64,000 nt of DNA from Shinella granuli (lineage in GTDB: Bacteria > Pseudomonadota > Alphaproteobacteria > Rhizobiales > Rhizobiaceae): assembly GCF_004341885.1 (NCBI RefSeq), contig NZ_SLVX01000010.1:62001-126000 (forward strand), in the 5' to 3' direction. The notes beneath the pieces are model-generated. The model had not been told where the DNA came from. It searched no databases and saw nothing but the letters and a program-made list of their open reading frames with translations. A program made the position numbers and the translations under genes. Shown here in pieces: positions 27,230 to 35,682 of the stretch. How positions within the stretch are numbered: position 1 is the first letter of the stretch; each line of letters opens with the position of its first letter.

Positions 27230-27247
27230 TGACGCAATATAGCGTCA
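27230..27247. promoter_or_regulatory. TGACGC-N6-GCGTCA palindrome before the antitoxin gene
   Basis: TGACGC (27230-27235) and GCGTCA (27242-27247) flank AATATA, 32 bases before the antitoxin ATG, a normal autoregulatory operator position. The rest of the 329-bp interval 27199-27527 shows no gene. The half-site equals that found around the Xre regulator at 7.8-9.6 kb, though the spacing differs. Confidence 0.5.
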
Positions 27248-27527
27248 GATATCGCGGAGTTCAATGGTAAGGCGCCGAAAGGAGGAGGCGACCGTGCCCG
27301 CAGTAGAGGGACGTCCACCCGCGATATTCATTCGGAGTGCTCCGTTTTTGGCAAGATCGATGGAGCAGAATACGGGAAATCCGAATTATCCATTCTATGG
27401 CGGGGCAATTATCGGCGAAGGCCGCAAGACATATCTTCTCCTCGTTCATACCCGCAACGAGGCGCTCTCGCCGGTCCATCTGCCCGGCAGGCCCTGCTTT
27501 TCGCAGTACATATTCAGGAGTTTCAAG

Positions 27528-28541
27528 ATGCGAGCCATCGGCTACGAAAATCCGCAATCCATCGATGCCACGACGGCCCTCGTCGATATCGACCTTCCGC
27601 GCCCGGAACCCACGGGACGCGACATTCTTGTCGAGGTGAAGGCGGTTTCGGTCAATCCGGTCGACACCAAGATCCGCGCTTCGGCAAAAGCCGAACCGGG
27701 TCAGTGGCGGGTGCTGGGCTGGGATGCGGCCGGCATCGTCACGGCCGTCGGCCCACAGGCAAGCCTGTTCAAGCCCGGCGACACGGTCTTCTATGCCGGC
27801 GCCATCAACCGCCCCGGCACCAATGCCGAATATCACCTCGTCGACGAGCGCATCGTCGGCAACAAGCCGGCCTCGCTCGACTTCCCGGCAGCGGCCGCCC
27901 TGCCGCTGACGTCAATCACGGCCTGGGAGATGCTGTTCGACAGGCTGGACGTGACGCGGCCCGTTGCCGGCGCGGCAGATGCCATCCTCATCATTGGCGG
28001 CGCCGGCGGCGTCGGCTCCATCGCCATCCAGATCGCCCGGGCGCTGACGGACCTGACGGTCATCGCCACCGCCTCGCGGCCGGAAACGCAGGACTGGGTG
28101 AAGGCGCTCGGTGCCCATCATGTCATCGATCATCGCAAGCCGCTGGCCGCGCAGGTGGAAGCCCTCGGCATCGGCCAGCCGGCCTTCGTCTTCTCCACGA
28201 CCAACACCGACGACCATCTGGGTGAAATCGTCGAGCTGATCGCGCCGCAGGGCCGCTTCGGCCTGATCGATGACCCGAAGACGCTGGATGCCCTGCCGCT
28301 GAAGCGCAAGTCGATCTCGCTGCACTGGGAATTGATGTTCACCCGCTCGCTGTTTGCCACCGCCGATATCGAGAAGCAGCACGCGCTGCTGAACCGGGTC
28401 AGCGCGTTGGTGGATGCCGGCAAGATCAAGTCGACCCTCAACAAGAACTTCGGCACCATCAATGCGGAGAACCTCAAGCGCGCCCATGCGCTCATCGAAT
28501 CCGGCAAGGCCAAGGGCAAGATCGTGCTCGCCGGCTTCTGA
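27528..28541 (+). CDS. Zinc-type alcohol dehydrogenase-like / quinone oxidoreductase family protein
   Basis: This 337-residue medium-chain dehydrogenase/reductase of the QOR branch has the GroES-like N-terminal domain (VKAVSVNPVDTKIRASA, VLGWDAAGIVTAVG) and an NADPH-binding Rossmann domain with LIIGGAGGVGSIAIQIARAL near residue 155. The catalytic zinc cysteine and histidine of true alcohol dehydrogenases are absent, so it probably reduces quinones or enones with NADPH. CAGGAG lies well spaced before the ATG at 27528. A LysR gene is convergent, ending 3 bases away. Confidence 0.88.
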   Translation: MRAIGYENPQSIDATTALVDIDLPRPEPTGRDILVEVKAVSVNPVDTKIRASAKAEPGQWRVLGWDAAGIVTAVGPQASLFKPGDTVFYAGAINRPGTNAEYHLVDERIVGNKPASLDFPAAAALPLTSITAWEMLFDRLDVTRPVAGAADAILIIGGAGGVGSIAIQIARALTDLTVIATASRPETQDWVKALGAHHVIDHRKPLAAQVEALGIGQPAFVFSTTNTDDHLGEIVELIAPQGRFGLIDDPKTLDALPLKRKSISLHWELMFTRSLFATADIEKQHALLNRVSALVDAGKIKSTLNKNFGTINAENLKRAHALIESGKAKGKIVLAGF

Positions 28542-28544
28542 CGC

Positions 28545-29441
28545 TCAGACGCCGCAGCCCGTCGAAAGGGCCGCGGCGATGCGGTCGATGAGCATGCGCA
28601 CGCGCCGCGGCTGCACGGCGCTTGGCGGATAGACGATCTGCAATGCCGTGCTGCCTGCGGAGAAATCGCCGAGCAGCTCGACAAGCGCGCCGGCGGCGAG
28701 ATCCTCGGCCACGTCGCGGATCGATTTCAGCGCGATGCCGCGCCCCTGCCGGCACCACTCACGCACCAGCCCGCCATCGTTCACGACCCGCCGCCCGCGC
28801 ACGGTCACCTTGCGCACCACAGCGTTGATGACGAACGGCCAGTCATGGTCGATGTTCTGCCCGAAGCGCATGACGATGCAGTCGTGCTGCGCAAGATCGT
28901 TCGGATGGGTGGGCGTGCCGTGCGCCGCGAGATAGGCCGGCGCGGCGCAGACGACGCGGCGGTTCTCCCCGAGCGACTTTGCCTTGAGGCTGCTGTCGGC
29001 CAGCATGCCGTGCCGGACGGCGAAATCCATGCCCTGCCCGACGATGTCGACATTGCCGTCCGTCAGGTTGAGATCGATCGTGACGGCGGGATGCTCGGCC
29101 AGGAAGGCGTCGATGACAGGCACGAGCAGGCGACGGCCGAGATCTTCCGGCGCGCTGAGCCGGATCGGTCCGGAAATGACATCCGCGCCGCGCCGCACGC
29201 GGCTTTCCAGCTCCTCCGCTTCCGCCAGCAGTCGTCTCGCCCCCTCGACGAGCGCCCTGCCCTCCTCCGTCAGGCTGATCGCCCGTGTCGTGCGGATCAG
29301 GAGCGCCGCGCCGTAATAGGCCTCCAGGGATGCCAGGCGTTCCGAGACGGTCGCAGGCGACAGGCCGACCTCGCGGCCCGCAACGGCAAGGCCGCCCTTC
29401 TCGACGATGCGCAGGAAGAGGGAGAGATTTTCAAGCAGCAT
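28545..29441 (-). CDS. LysR-family transcriptional regulator
   Basis: This 298-residue LysR regulator has an N-terminal winged HTH (VEKGGLAVAGREVGLSPATV, about residues 13-32), then TRAISLTEEGRAL, and a type-2 periplasmic-binding-like effector domain from about residue 90. The wording IRLSAPEDLGRRLLVPVIDA and VDFAVRHG-like segments places it in the CrgA/DsdC-like group. It is convergent with the quinone-reductase-like gene. The ATG at 29441 gives the standard MLLENLSLFLRIVE start, and a longer ATG at 29492 adds an atypical extension. Its target is unknown. Confidence 0.87.
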   Translation of the reverse strand: MLLENLSLFLRIVEKGGLAVAGREVGLSPATVSERLASLEAYYGAALLIRTTRAISLTEEGRALVEGARRLLAEAEELESRVRRGADVISGPIRLSAPEDLGRRLLVPVIDAFLAEHPAVTIDLNLTDGNVDIVGQGMDFAVRHGMLADSSLKAKSLGENRRVVCAAPAYLAAHGTPTHPNDLAQHDCIVMRFGQNIDHDWPFVINAVVRKVTVRGRRVVNDGGLVREWCRQGRGIALKSIRDVAEDLAAGALVELLGDFSAGSTALQIVYPPSAVQPRRVRMLIDRIAAALSTGCGV

Positions 29442-29588
29442 TGATCGCTTTTCCCGAATGATGATGCCGGGAACGAAGCAATTATCGGGCACGACCGCAA
29501 GGGATGTTGCGCAACCATGTTTCCGCGCCGAAGGTTCATGGACGCGCGGTGCTGTCGGACTTGGCGCGGATGACGGTGCCCTCGCCGT

Positions 29589-30083
29589 TCAGGAACGTCC
29601 CTTCAGATGTCCGGTCGGAAGCGCCGTCGTATACTTGATCTGGCTGAGGGCGAAGCTTGAGCGGATATTGGCAACGCCCGGGATAAGCGTGAGGAAGTCG
29701 ACGACGAGGGCCTGGAATTTCATCAGGTCCTCGACCACCACGCGCAGCATGTAGTCCGCCTCCCCGGTCATCAGGTAGCATTCGACGATCTCGGGCTTGG
29801 TGCGGATGGCGGCGTTGAAGACGTCGAGCGATTCCCGGTCCTGCTGCTTCAGCGAGACCTGCACGAAGACATTGACCGCCAGCCCCAGCGCCTGCGCGTC
29901 GACCAGCGCGACCGACCCCTTGATGACGCCGTTTTCCTTGAGGTCGTTGACCCGCCGCCAGCAGGGCGAGGCCGACAGGCCCGTCGCCTCCGCCAGTTCC
30001 GAAACGCTCATTTCGGCATTCTGCTGCAGGAGGTCGAGGATGCGGATGGAGGCGGCATCGAGGCCAGGCTTGGAAATCGGCAT
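29589..30083 (-). CDS. Lrp/AsnC-family transcriptional regulator (MdeR-like context)
   Basis: This 164-residue Lrp-type regulator has an AsnC HTH (ILDLLQQNAEMSVSELAEAT, then LSASPCWRRVNDLKENGVIK) in residues 14-60 and a RAM effector domain with VECYLMTGEADYMLRVVVED near 105. Lrp proteins form octamers that respond to amino acids. It is divergent from an E1-type dehydrogenase gene, the arrangement of mdeR-mdeB for methionine-derived 2-ketobutyrate in pseudomonads. Nested inverted repeats begin at the base next to its start codon, which supports autoregulation and control of the neighbour. Confidence 0.9.
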   Translation of the reverse strand: MPISKPGLDAASIRILDLLQQNAEMSVSELAEATGLSASPCWRRVNDLKENGVIKGSVALVDAQALGLAVNVFVQVSLKQQDRESLDVFNAAIRTKPEIVECYLMTGEADYMLRVVVEDLMKFQALVVDFLTLIPGVANIRSSFALSQIKYTTALPTGHLKGRS

Positions 30084-30147
30084 AGTTGACCGAAGAAAGA
30101 GGAATTATCGAAATTCTATTTCGCAATTTCGTTATCCTTGGTCAACT
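30084..30147. promoter_or_regulatory. Nested inverted repeats in the Lrp / E1 divergent promoter
   Basis: An outer perfect repeat AGTTGACC (30084-30091) / GGTCAACT (30140-30147) encloses an inner CGAAAT-TCT-ATTTCG (30109-30123), with a further AATTTCG copy beside it. The AT-rich centre and multiple half-sites suit a multimeric Lrp regulator bound between the two divergent genes. Confidence 0.5.
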
Positions 30148-30214
30148 GCGATCAGTTTTCCCGCCCGCGCCGGTGTAGCATTCCTCGTCATTGGAGGACG
30201 GGAGTGAGACAAGC

Positions 30215-32590
30215 ATGAATGAGGCGGCCTTGACGCCAGCGCAGCTGGCATGCCTGAAAGACCTGGAGCGGCAGGTGCTGTGGCATGCCTGCTGGATGAT
30301 CCACAATGCCAACCACCTGCGTGAGAAGGGCGAGGTGAAGGTCGGCGGGCACCAGGCCTCCTCGGCCTCGCTCGCCTCGATCATGACGGCGCTCTATTTC
30401 CATGTGCTGCGGCCGGAGGACCGTGTTGCTGTCAAGCCGCATGCCTCGCCGGTCTTCCATGCCATCCAGTACCTGATGGGCAACCAGACACGCGAAAAGC
30501 TCGAGAATTTCCGCGGTTTCGGCGGGGCGCAATCCTATCCGAGCCGCACCAAGGACATCGACGACGTCGATTTTTCCACCGGATCCGTCGGGCTTGGCGT
30601 GGCGATCACCGCCTTCGCCTCGATCGTGCAGGACTACATTGCCGCCAAGCCCTGGGCCGGGACGCAGCCGGGCGGGCGCATGATCGCGCTGGTCGGTGAT
30701 GCGGAGCTCGACGAGGGCAACATCTATGAATGCCTGCAGGAAGGCTGGAAACACGACCTGCGCAATACCTGGTGGGTGATCGACTACAACAGGCAGAGCC
30801 TCGACGGTGTCGTGCATGAAGGCCTGTGGCAGCGCATCGAAGGCATTTTCACGGCTTTCGGCTGGGATGTGAAGGTGCTGAAATATGGCGCGCTCCAGCA
30901 GGCCGCCTTTCGGGAGCCGGGCGGCGAGGCGCTGCGCGGCTGGATCGATCGATGCCCGAACCAGCTTTATTCCGCGCTGACCTTCCAGGGCGGGGCCGCC
31001 TGGCGCAAGCGGCTCACCGACGAGATCGGCACGCAGGAGGGCGTCGCGGACCTTCTGGCGGCACGCAGCGACGATGCGCTTTCCGACCTCATGGGCAATC
31101 TTGGCGGCCATTGTCTCGAAACGCTGATCGAGACGTTCGAGAGCATCGACCACGACCGACCGACCGTCTTCCTCGCCTATACGATCAAGGGCTGGGGCAC
31201 GCCGCTCGCCGGCCACAAGGACAACCATGCCGGCCTGATGACCAAGGCCCAGATGGAGACGTTCCAGGAGCGCATCGGCGTTGCGCCGGGTACGGAGTGG
31301 GAGACGTTCGGGGCGATCCCCTCGCCTGCCCCGGTGCGCGCGTTCCTGAAGACGGTGCCTTTCTTCGCCAAGGGCACGCGACGATTCGCCTCCCCTGCCG
31401 TGCCCTCTTCCGGCCCGGTCTTCCTCGAGGATCGCGAGCTGTCGACGCAGGCGGGTTTCGGCAAGATCCTCGATGCGATCGCCAGGCGCGACGACGCCCT
31501 GTCGGCGCGCATCGTCACCACGGCGCCGGATGTGACCGTCTCGACGAATCTCGGGCCCTGGGTCAACCGCCGCGGCCTTTTCGCCCGCGAGCGGATGGCC
31601 GATACGTTCCGCGACGAGCGCGTGCCCTCGGCGCAGAAATGGGAGTTCGGCCCGGCGGGCCAGCATATCGAGCTCGGCATCGCCGAGATGAACCTGTTCC
31701 TGCTGCTCGGCGCCGCCGGCCTGTCGCATTCGCTGTTCGGCGAGCGGCTGCTGCCCATCGGCACGGTCTACGATCCCTTCGTGGCACGCGGCCTCGATGC
31801 GCTGAACTATGCCTGCTACCAGGATGCGCGCTTCATGATCGTCGGCACGCCTTCCGGCGTGACGCTGGCGCCGGAAGGCGGGGCACACCAGTCGATCGGC
31901 TCGCAGCTCATCGGCATGAGCCAGGACGGGCTGGCCAGCTTCGAGCCGGCTTTCCTCGACGAGCTGTCCGTCATCATGGACTGGTCCTTCGACTATATGC
32001 AGCGTGACGGCGACGGCACGCATGACAGGCGCACCTGGCTGCGGGACGAGACCGGCGGCTCGGTCTATCTGCGCCTGACGACGCGGCCGCTGGAGCAGAT
32101 CGCGCTTCGCCGCGAGGATCCGGCCTTCCGGCAGGGCGTGATCGACGGTGCCTACTGGCTGCGTCCGCCTTCGGCGCGCACCCGCATCGTGCTCGCCTAT
32201 CAGGGCTGCATCGCGCCGGAAGTGCTGATGGCGGCCGGGCGGCTCGCCGAGACGCATGGCGACGTCTCGGTGCTGGCGGTCACCTCCGCCGACCGGCTGA
32301 ATGCCGGCTGGACGGCGGCGCAACGCGCCCGCCGCCAGGGGGATGCCAGCGCCCGCAGCCATATCGAGACGCTGCTTTCCGCGGTTCCGCGCGATGCGGG
32401 TCTCATCACCGCCACCGACGGCCATCCGGCGACGCTCGGCTGGCTCGGCGCAGTGGAAGGGAACCGCACGGTCTCGCTCGGTGTCGAGCACTTTGGCCAG
32501 ACCGGCACGATTGCCGATCTCTACGCCCATTTCGGCATCGATACGCATGCCATCGTGGACGCGGCGCGCTCCTTCCGAACCGGCGGCTGA
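30215..32590 (+). CDS. Pyruvate-dehydrogenase-E1-like / transketolase-like ThDP enzyme (MdeB-like)
   Basis: This 791-residue ThDP enzyme resembles homodimeric 2-oxo acid dehydrogenase E1 (AceE, MdeB), about 100 residues shorter than AceE. The N-terminal domain has GGHQASSASLASIMTALYF near residue 50, STGSVGLGVAITAFASI near 122, and the ThDP motif GDAELDEGN with NRQSLDG around 168-200. The transketolase-like central domain has QHIELGIAEMNLFLLL near 485. Such enzymes oxidatively decarboxylate pyruvate or 2-ketobutyrate with E2/E3 partners, none of which is nearby. The Lrp neighbour suggests a link to amino-acid breakdown. The ATG at 30215 follows GGACGGGAG. Confidence 0.85.
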   Translation: MNEAALTPAQLACLKDLERQVLWHACWMIHNANHLREKGEVKVGGHQASSASLASIMTALYFHVLRPEDRVAVKPHASPVFHAIQYLMGNQTREKLENFRGFGGAQSYPSRTKDIDDVDFSTGSVGLGVAITAFASIVQDYIAAKPWAGTQPGGRMIALVGDAELDEGNIYECLQEGWKHDLRNTWWVIDYNRQSLDGVVHEGLWQRIEGIFTAFGWDVKVLKYGALQQAAFREPGGEALRGWIDRCPNQLYSALTFQGGAAWRKRLTDEIGTQEGVADLLAARSDDALSDLMGNLGGHCLETLIETFESIDHDRPTVFLAYTIKGWGTPLAGHKDNHAGLMTKAQMETFQERIGVAPGTEWETFGAIPSPAPVRAFLKTVPFFAKGTRRFASPAVPSSGPVFLEDRELSTQAGFGKILDAIARRDDALSARIVTTAPDVTVSTNLGPWVNRRGLFARERMADTFRDERVPSAQKWEFGPAGQHIELGIAEMNLFLLLGAAGLSHSLFGERLLPIGTVYDPFVARGLDALNYACYQDARFMIVGTPSGVTLAPEGGAHQSIGSQLIGMSQDGLASFEPAFLDELSVIMDWSFDYMQRDGDGTHDRRTWLRDETGGSVYLRLTTRPLEQIALRREDPAFRQGVIDGAYWLRPPSARTRIVLAYQGCIAPEVLMAAGRLAETHGDVSVLAVTSADRLNAGWTAAQRARRQGDASARSHIETLLSAVPRDAGLITATDGHPATLGWLGAVEGNRTVSLGVEHFGQTGTIADLYAHFGIDTHAIVDAARSFRTGG

Positions 32591-32639
32591 AGCGGAACGT
32601 CGCATCCGGAAGGGCGGCAGCACGGGTTCGGGAACGTGA

Positions 32640-32662
32640 GCGGCGCCGATGCGCGGCGCCGC
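32640..32662. terminator. GC-rich hairpin between convergent genes
   Basis: GCGGCGCC (32640-32647) and GGCGCCGC (32655-32662) form an 8-bp stem with a 7-base loop, 50 bases after the E1-like stop and before the convergent hypothetical gene. No T-run is present. It may act as a bidirectional, Rho-assisted end. Confidence 0.3.
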
Positions 32663-32736
32663 GCTGTCGTCCTGGATGTCTGTCATCGGCTCGCGGACCA
32701 GCCGTCTGCGGGCACGGACTGGCGTCGCCTAGGTCA

Positions 32737-33240
32737 TCAGGTCCATTCGTAGGCCCGTTCCGTACGGTAAGGCCGCTCGGCCACGAAGAGAGACGGATCG
32801 TTGCCACCAACGTAATGCAGGGCATCCGCATCGTCGTTGAAGCCGACGAAGACCATCAGCATGGCGCGGGCGGCCGGGTGCCCTTTCCGGCGATACGAGA
32901 AGCGGACGGCGCAATGCGGATATTGCGCATCCAGCGTGCCGTCGCCCTCCTTGCGGTCGCCGGTGAGCGCGACGAACTGACCGAGGGCGAAGAACCGGTC
33001 GATGGCGGCAAAGGCCGAGGCCTGCGACATCTGCTGGCTGGTGCCGGTGCCGGCGGGACGGCCATAAAAGAGGCTGTCGGTCTGGCCCTTGCGGCGCGTC
33101 GTTTCGTAGACGACGAGGCCGCCTGCTACGGCCAGTTCCAGATGGGCGCCGAAGGTCTGGAAGCGTTCGGGATGGCGATCCAGCTCCGCGAACAGACCCC
33201 TCAGGTCCGCGACATAGTCCGCGTACAGCGCAGCATTCAT
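32737..33240 (-). CDS. Conserved-looking hypothetical protein
   Basis: This is a 167-residue soluble protein that I do not recognise. It has no signal peptide or membrane helix. The N-terminal part is helical (YADYVADLRGLFAELDRHPE), and the middle is strand-rich with VVYETTRRKGQTDSLFYGRP and AVRFSYRRKGHPAARAMLMV. Codon use matches the neighbours and the ATG at 33240 gives a natural start, so it is probably a real gene. It is convergent with the E1-like gene and followed upstream by a strong hairpin, so it is likely a single-gene unit. Confidence 0.6.
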   Translation of the reverse strand: MNAALYADYVADLRGLFAELDRHPERFQTFGAHLELAVAGGLVVYETTRRKGQTDSLFYGRPAGTGTSQQMSQASAFAAIDRFFALGQFVALTGDRKEGDGTLDAQYPHCAVRFSYRRKGHPAARAMLMVFVGFNDDADALHYVGGNDPSLFVAERPYRTERAYEWT

Positions 33241-33288
33241 GGAAGGCTCATCCTTGATTTCCGGTCGACGTGCCGCGCTCCCTAACAC

Positions 33289-33320
33289 AGGCACGGCGGC
33301 GTGGAAACGCCGCCGTGCCT
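33289..33320. terminator. Perfect 13-bp hairpin
   Basis: AGGCACGGCGGCG (33289-33301) pairs perfectly with CGCCGCCGTGCCT (33308-33320) around a 6-base loop. It separates the hypothetical gene at 32737-33240 from the transporter remnant and may end leftward transcription from the DUF983 side. No long T-run follows on either strand. Confidence 0.5.
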
Positions 33321-33387
33321 GGTCTCTATTTCATGGAGACGGCCACCGAACCGTTGTGGCCCGCTGCGCCGCTCCAATCAAGGACGT

Positions 33388-33600
33388 TCAGGCCGCGACT
33401 GGTGCGGCAACCTCCCTGCGGCATGCGTGACTGACCGCGAGGGCCAGCATGGCGAAGGTGGAAACCGCCGCCGGCCCGGTGAAGATCAGGAAATTCTGCT
33501 GAAGGGGCAGTTCCTTCGCCGGCAGCATGCCGCCAAGATCAAGGGGTTGATCCGCGAAATGTATGCGGAGAACCCGCCTTGGCTGCGGCTGTCGAACGTC
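33388..33600 (-). pseudogene. Probable C-terminal remnant of a membrane transporter (MFS-like)
   Basis: On the minus strand the reading that ends at the TGA at 33388 gives MLPAKELPLQQNFLIFTGPA followed by a hydrophobic helix (AVSTFAMLALAVSHACRR) and a short charged tail, like the last helix of a major-facilitator transporter. Upstream residues (GFSAYISRINP) continue in another frame, which suggests a frameshift. No start codon with a ribosome site is present. The 384-bp interval 33241-33624 holds this stump and the hairpin, and I see no complete gene. The family assignment is tentative. Confidence 0.35.
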
Positions 33601-33624
33601 ACCTGGTAGGCCCCTCCCCTCGTG

Positions 33625-34011
33625 TCAGGTGCCTGCCTGCCGGCGGACCACCTTGCCCTCTTCGGCCTTGTAGAAATACTGGCTCGCGACCAACCATCCC
33701 TTGAGTGGCCGTAGCGGGGGTATGCAGGTCAACAGCATGAAGGGCCCGGTGACCAGCACCTGCGTCAGCAGCGAGGCGCTGAAGGCGACCTCCAGCCAGA
33801 CGGCGAGCAGCACGCTCGGCACGCAGGCAAAGCAGATGACGAAGAAGGCCGGGCCATCGGCCGGGTCGGCGAAGGAATAGTCGAGGCCGCAGGCCTCGCA
33901 TTTCGGCGCCAGGGTCAGGAACCCCTTGAAGAGATGGCCCTGGCCGCAGCGCGGGCAACGGCCCCGGATGCCGGTCTGCATGGGTGGCAGTTGAGGATAG
34001 GTCTCGTTCAT
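33625..34011 (-). CDS. DUF983 family membrane protein
   Basis: This 128-residue protein has an N-terminal zinc-ribbon-like half (GRCPRCGQGHLFKGFLTLAP and CEACGLDY, four cysteines) followed by two membrane helices (AFFVICFACVPSVLLAVWLE and LLTQVLVTGPFMLLTC). This is the DUF983 arrangement common in alphaproteobacteria. The function is unknown, though some members lie near cytochrome oxidase assembly genes; no such genes are here. AAGGAAAG precedes the ATG at 34011. Confidence 0.85.
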   Translation of the reverse strand: MNETYPQLPPMQTGIRGRCPRCGQGHLFKGFLTLAPKCEACGLDYSFADPADGPAFFVICFACVPSVLLAVWLEVAFSASLLTQVLVTGPFMLLTCIPPLRPLKGWLVASQYFYKAEEGKVVRRQAGT

Positions 34012-34165
34012 GGCTGCATCTTTCCTTATCCATTCAATCCTATCATTATGTGCTGTCATATAGATGCAATCATGCTGTCAATCTGTCGATCAGACATACT
34101 GACGCAGGCGCGTGGGCGCCTGCCGCCGGCGGGGCTGCTTTCATTCGATCGGGAGATGTGTGGGA

Positions 34166-35569
34166 TCAGAAGAAGGAGCCGGCCATTTCCGGCGGCCCTT
34201 CGAGCGCATGCGCCATGAATTCGAGGGCGGTCTGAAGCTGCGGCCGCGTTACCGGGCCGCCGAGGCTGACCCGCACGGCCTCGGGCGGCGTGCCGTCGAC
34301 CGCAAAGGCATCGCTGGCCATCACGCCGAGGCCGCAGGCCCGCATGTGGGTGCCGAAGGTAGATCGTGTCCAGCCCTGCGGCAGCGGCAGCCAGATGTTG
34401 AAGCTCAAGGGATCGGCGCGGTAGCCGGCGGGCAGGAGACTGGCGGCCAGTGCCTGGCGGGCCGGCGCTTCCGTGCGGAGGAATTCGAGAATGGCGTCGG
34501 CCGTGCCATCCTCGATCCAGCGTGTGGTGAGCGCCGTCGTCAGGGGCGAGGCCATGAGATTGCCCGCCCGCATGGCTCCGGCGAAGGACCAGAGGGCCCG
34601 GCTGTCGTCGGGCGCGCCCACATAGGCAAGGCGCAGGCCCGCACCGATGCATTTCGACAGGCCGCCGATATACCAGGTGAGCTGTGGCGCGAGCGCGGCA
34701 AGCGGCGCGGGACCATCTGCCGGAATGAAGCCATAGGCATCATCCTCGACGATCGGCAGGTGATATGTCTGCGCCACGGCGGCGATCGCCGCGCGCCGGG
34801 CGGCGGGCATGGTCAGCGTCAACGGGTTCTGCAGCGTCGGATTGAGATAGATCGCCTTCGGCTTTTCGCGTTCGCAGGCATCCGCGAAGGCATCCGGCAG
34901 GACGCCATGATCGTCCACCGGCAGGCCGACGAGCCGCAGGCGCAGCTGCGCGGCGATCGAGCGCATGCCCGGATAGGTGATGGCTTCGGCAAGCACGGTG
35001 TCGCCCGGTTTTGTGAGCATGCCGAAGATCGCCAGCAGCGCGGGATGGGCGCCAGGCGCCACGAAGATGCGTTCCTGCGGCGGCGTGAGGCTGCGGCGGC
35101 TAAGCCAAAGCGCGGCGGCTTCCTTGTCCATGGCCGCGCCGCCGAAACTCTGGTAGCGCAGCAGGGGAACGAGATCGGCGGCGAGCGCGGAAAGGCCCTC
35201 GCGCATGCGGGCAAGCAGGGCCGGATCGTCCGGTTCCGGCGGCATGTTCATGGAGGGATCGACCAGGGCGGCGCGGCGGCTGTCGGGTGATGCGTCCAGG
35301 GTGAAATTGCCGCGCGCCGTATCCGCGCTACCCGTCACGAAGGTGCCGCGGCCGACATGCGACTGCACGAGCCCGCGCTTCTGCGCTTCGAGATAGCCGC
35401 GGGCGACGGTGGTGACGTCGATGGCGAGCCGCCGGGCAAGGTCCCGGTGCGTTGGCAGCCTGTCGCCGGCCGAGAGCTGCCCGCCGCGCAGGTCCATCTC
35501 GATCAGGTCGGCGATCGCCATGTAGAGGGGGCTGCTGCTGCGGCCGAGATCGGGATGCCAGTTCTTCAT
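34166..35569 (-). CDS. MocR-type regulator (GntR HTH fused to a PLP aminotransferase domain)
   Basis: This 467-residue fusion has a GntR winged helix in residues 1-80 (LYMAIADLIEMDLRGGQLSA, RLPTHRDLARRLAIDVTTVA, then VGRGTFV). It is joined by a linker to a fold-type I aminotransferase domain with NPTLQNPLTLTM near 230, IVEDDAYGFI near 265 and the PLP-lysine motif YIGGLSKCIGAGLRLAYVG near 300. MocR proteins use PLP or an amine as effector and usually regulate the adjacent divergent gene. Here the upstream neighbour is a LysR gene on the same strand, so the target is not obvious. The ATG at 35569 gives a standard N-terminus. Confidence 0.9.
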   Translation of the reverse strand: MKNWHPDLGRSSSPLYMAIADLIEMDLRGGQLSAGDRLPTHRDLARRLAIDVTTVARGYLEAQKRGLVQSHVGRGTFVTGSADTARGNFTLDASPDSRRAALVDPSMNMPPEPDDPALLARMREGLSALAADLVPLLRYQSFGGAAMDKEAAALWLSRRSLTPPQERIFVAPGAHPALLAIFGMLTKPGDTVLAEAITYPGMRSIAAQLRLRLVGLPVDDHGVLPDAFADACEREKPKAIYLNPTLQNPLTLTMPAARRAAIAAVAQTYHLPIVEDDAYGFIPADGPAPLAALAPQLTWYIGGLSKCIGAGLRLAYVGAPDDSRALWSFAGAMRAGNLMASPLTTALTTRWIEDGTADAILEFLRTEAPARQALAASLLPAGYRADPLSFNIWLPLPQGWTRSTFGTHMRACGLGVMASDAFAVDGTPPEAVRVSLGGPVTRPQLQTALEFMAHALEGPPEMAGSFF

Positions 35570-35682
35570 GCCTGCGGGTTCCAAGCCAACATAGATTGAC
35601 GGTATATTGCCTGTATGCCGGCCTGTCATCCCGCGGATGCGGACAAAGCGTCGCAATGCCGGCGAAGCTGGCTTGACGAATG

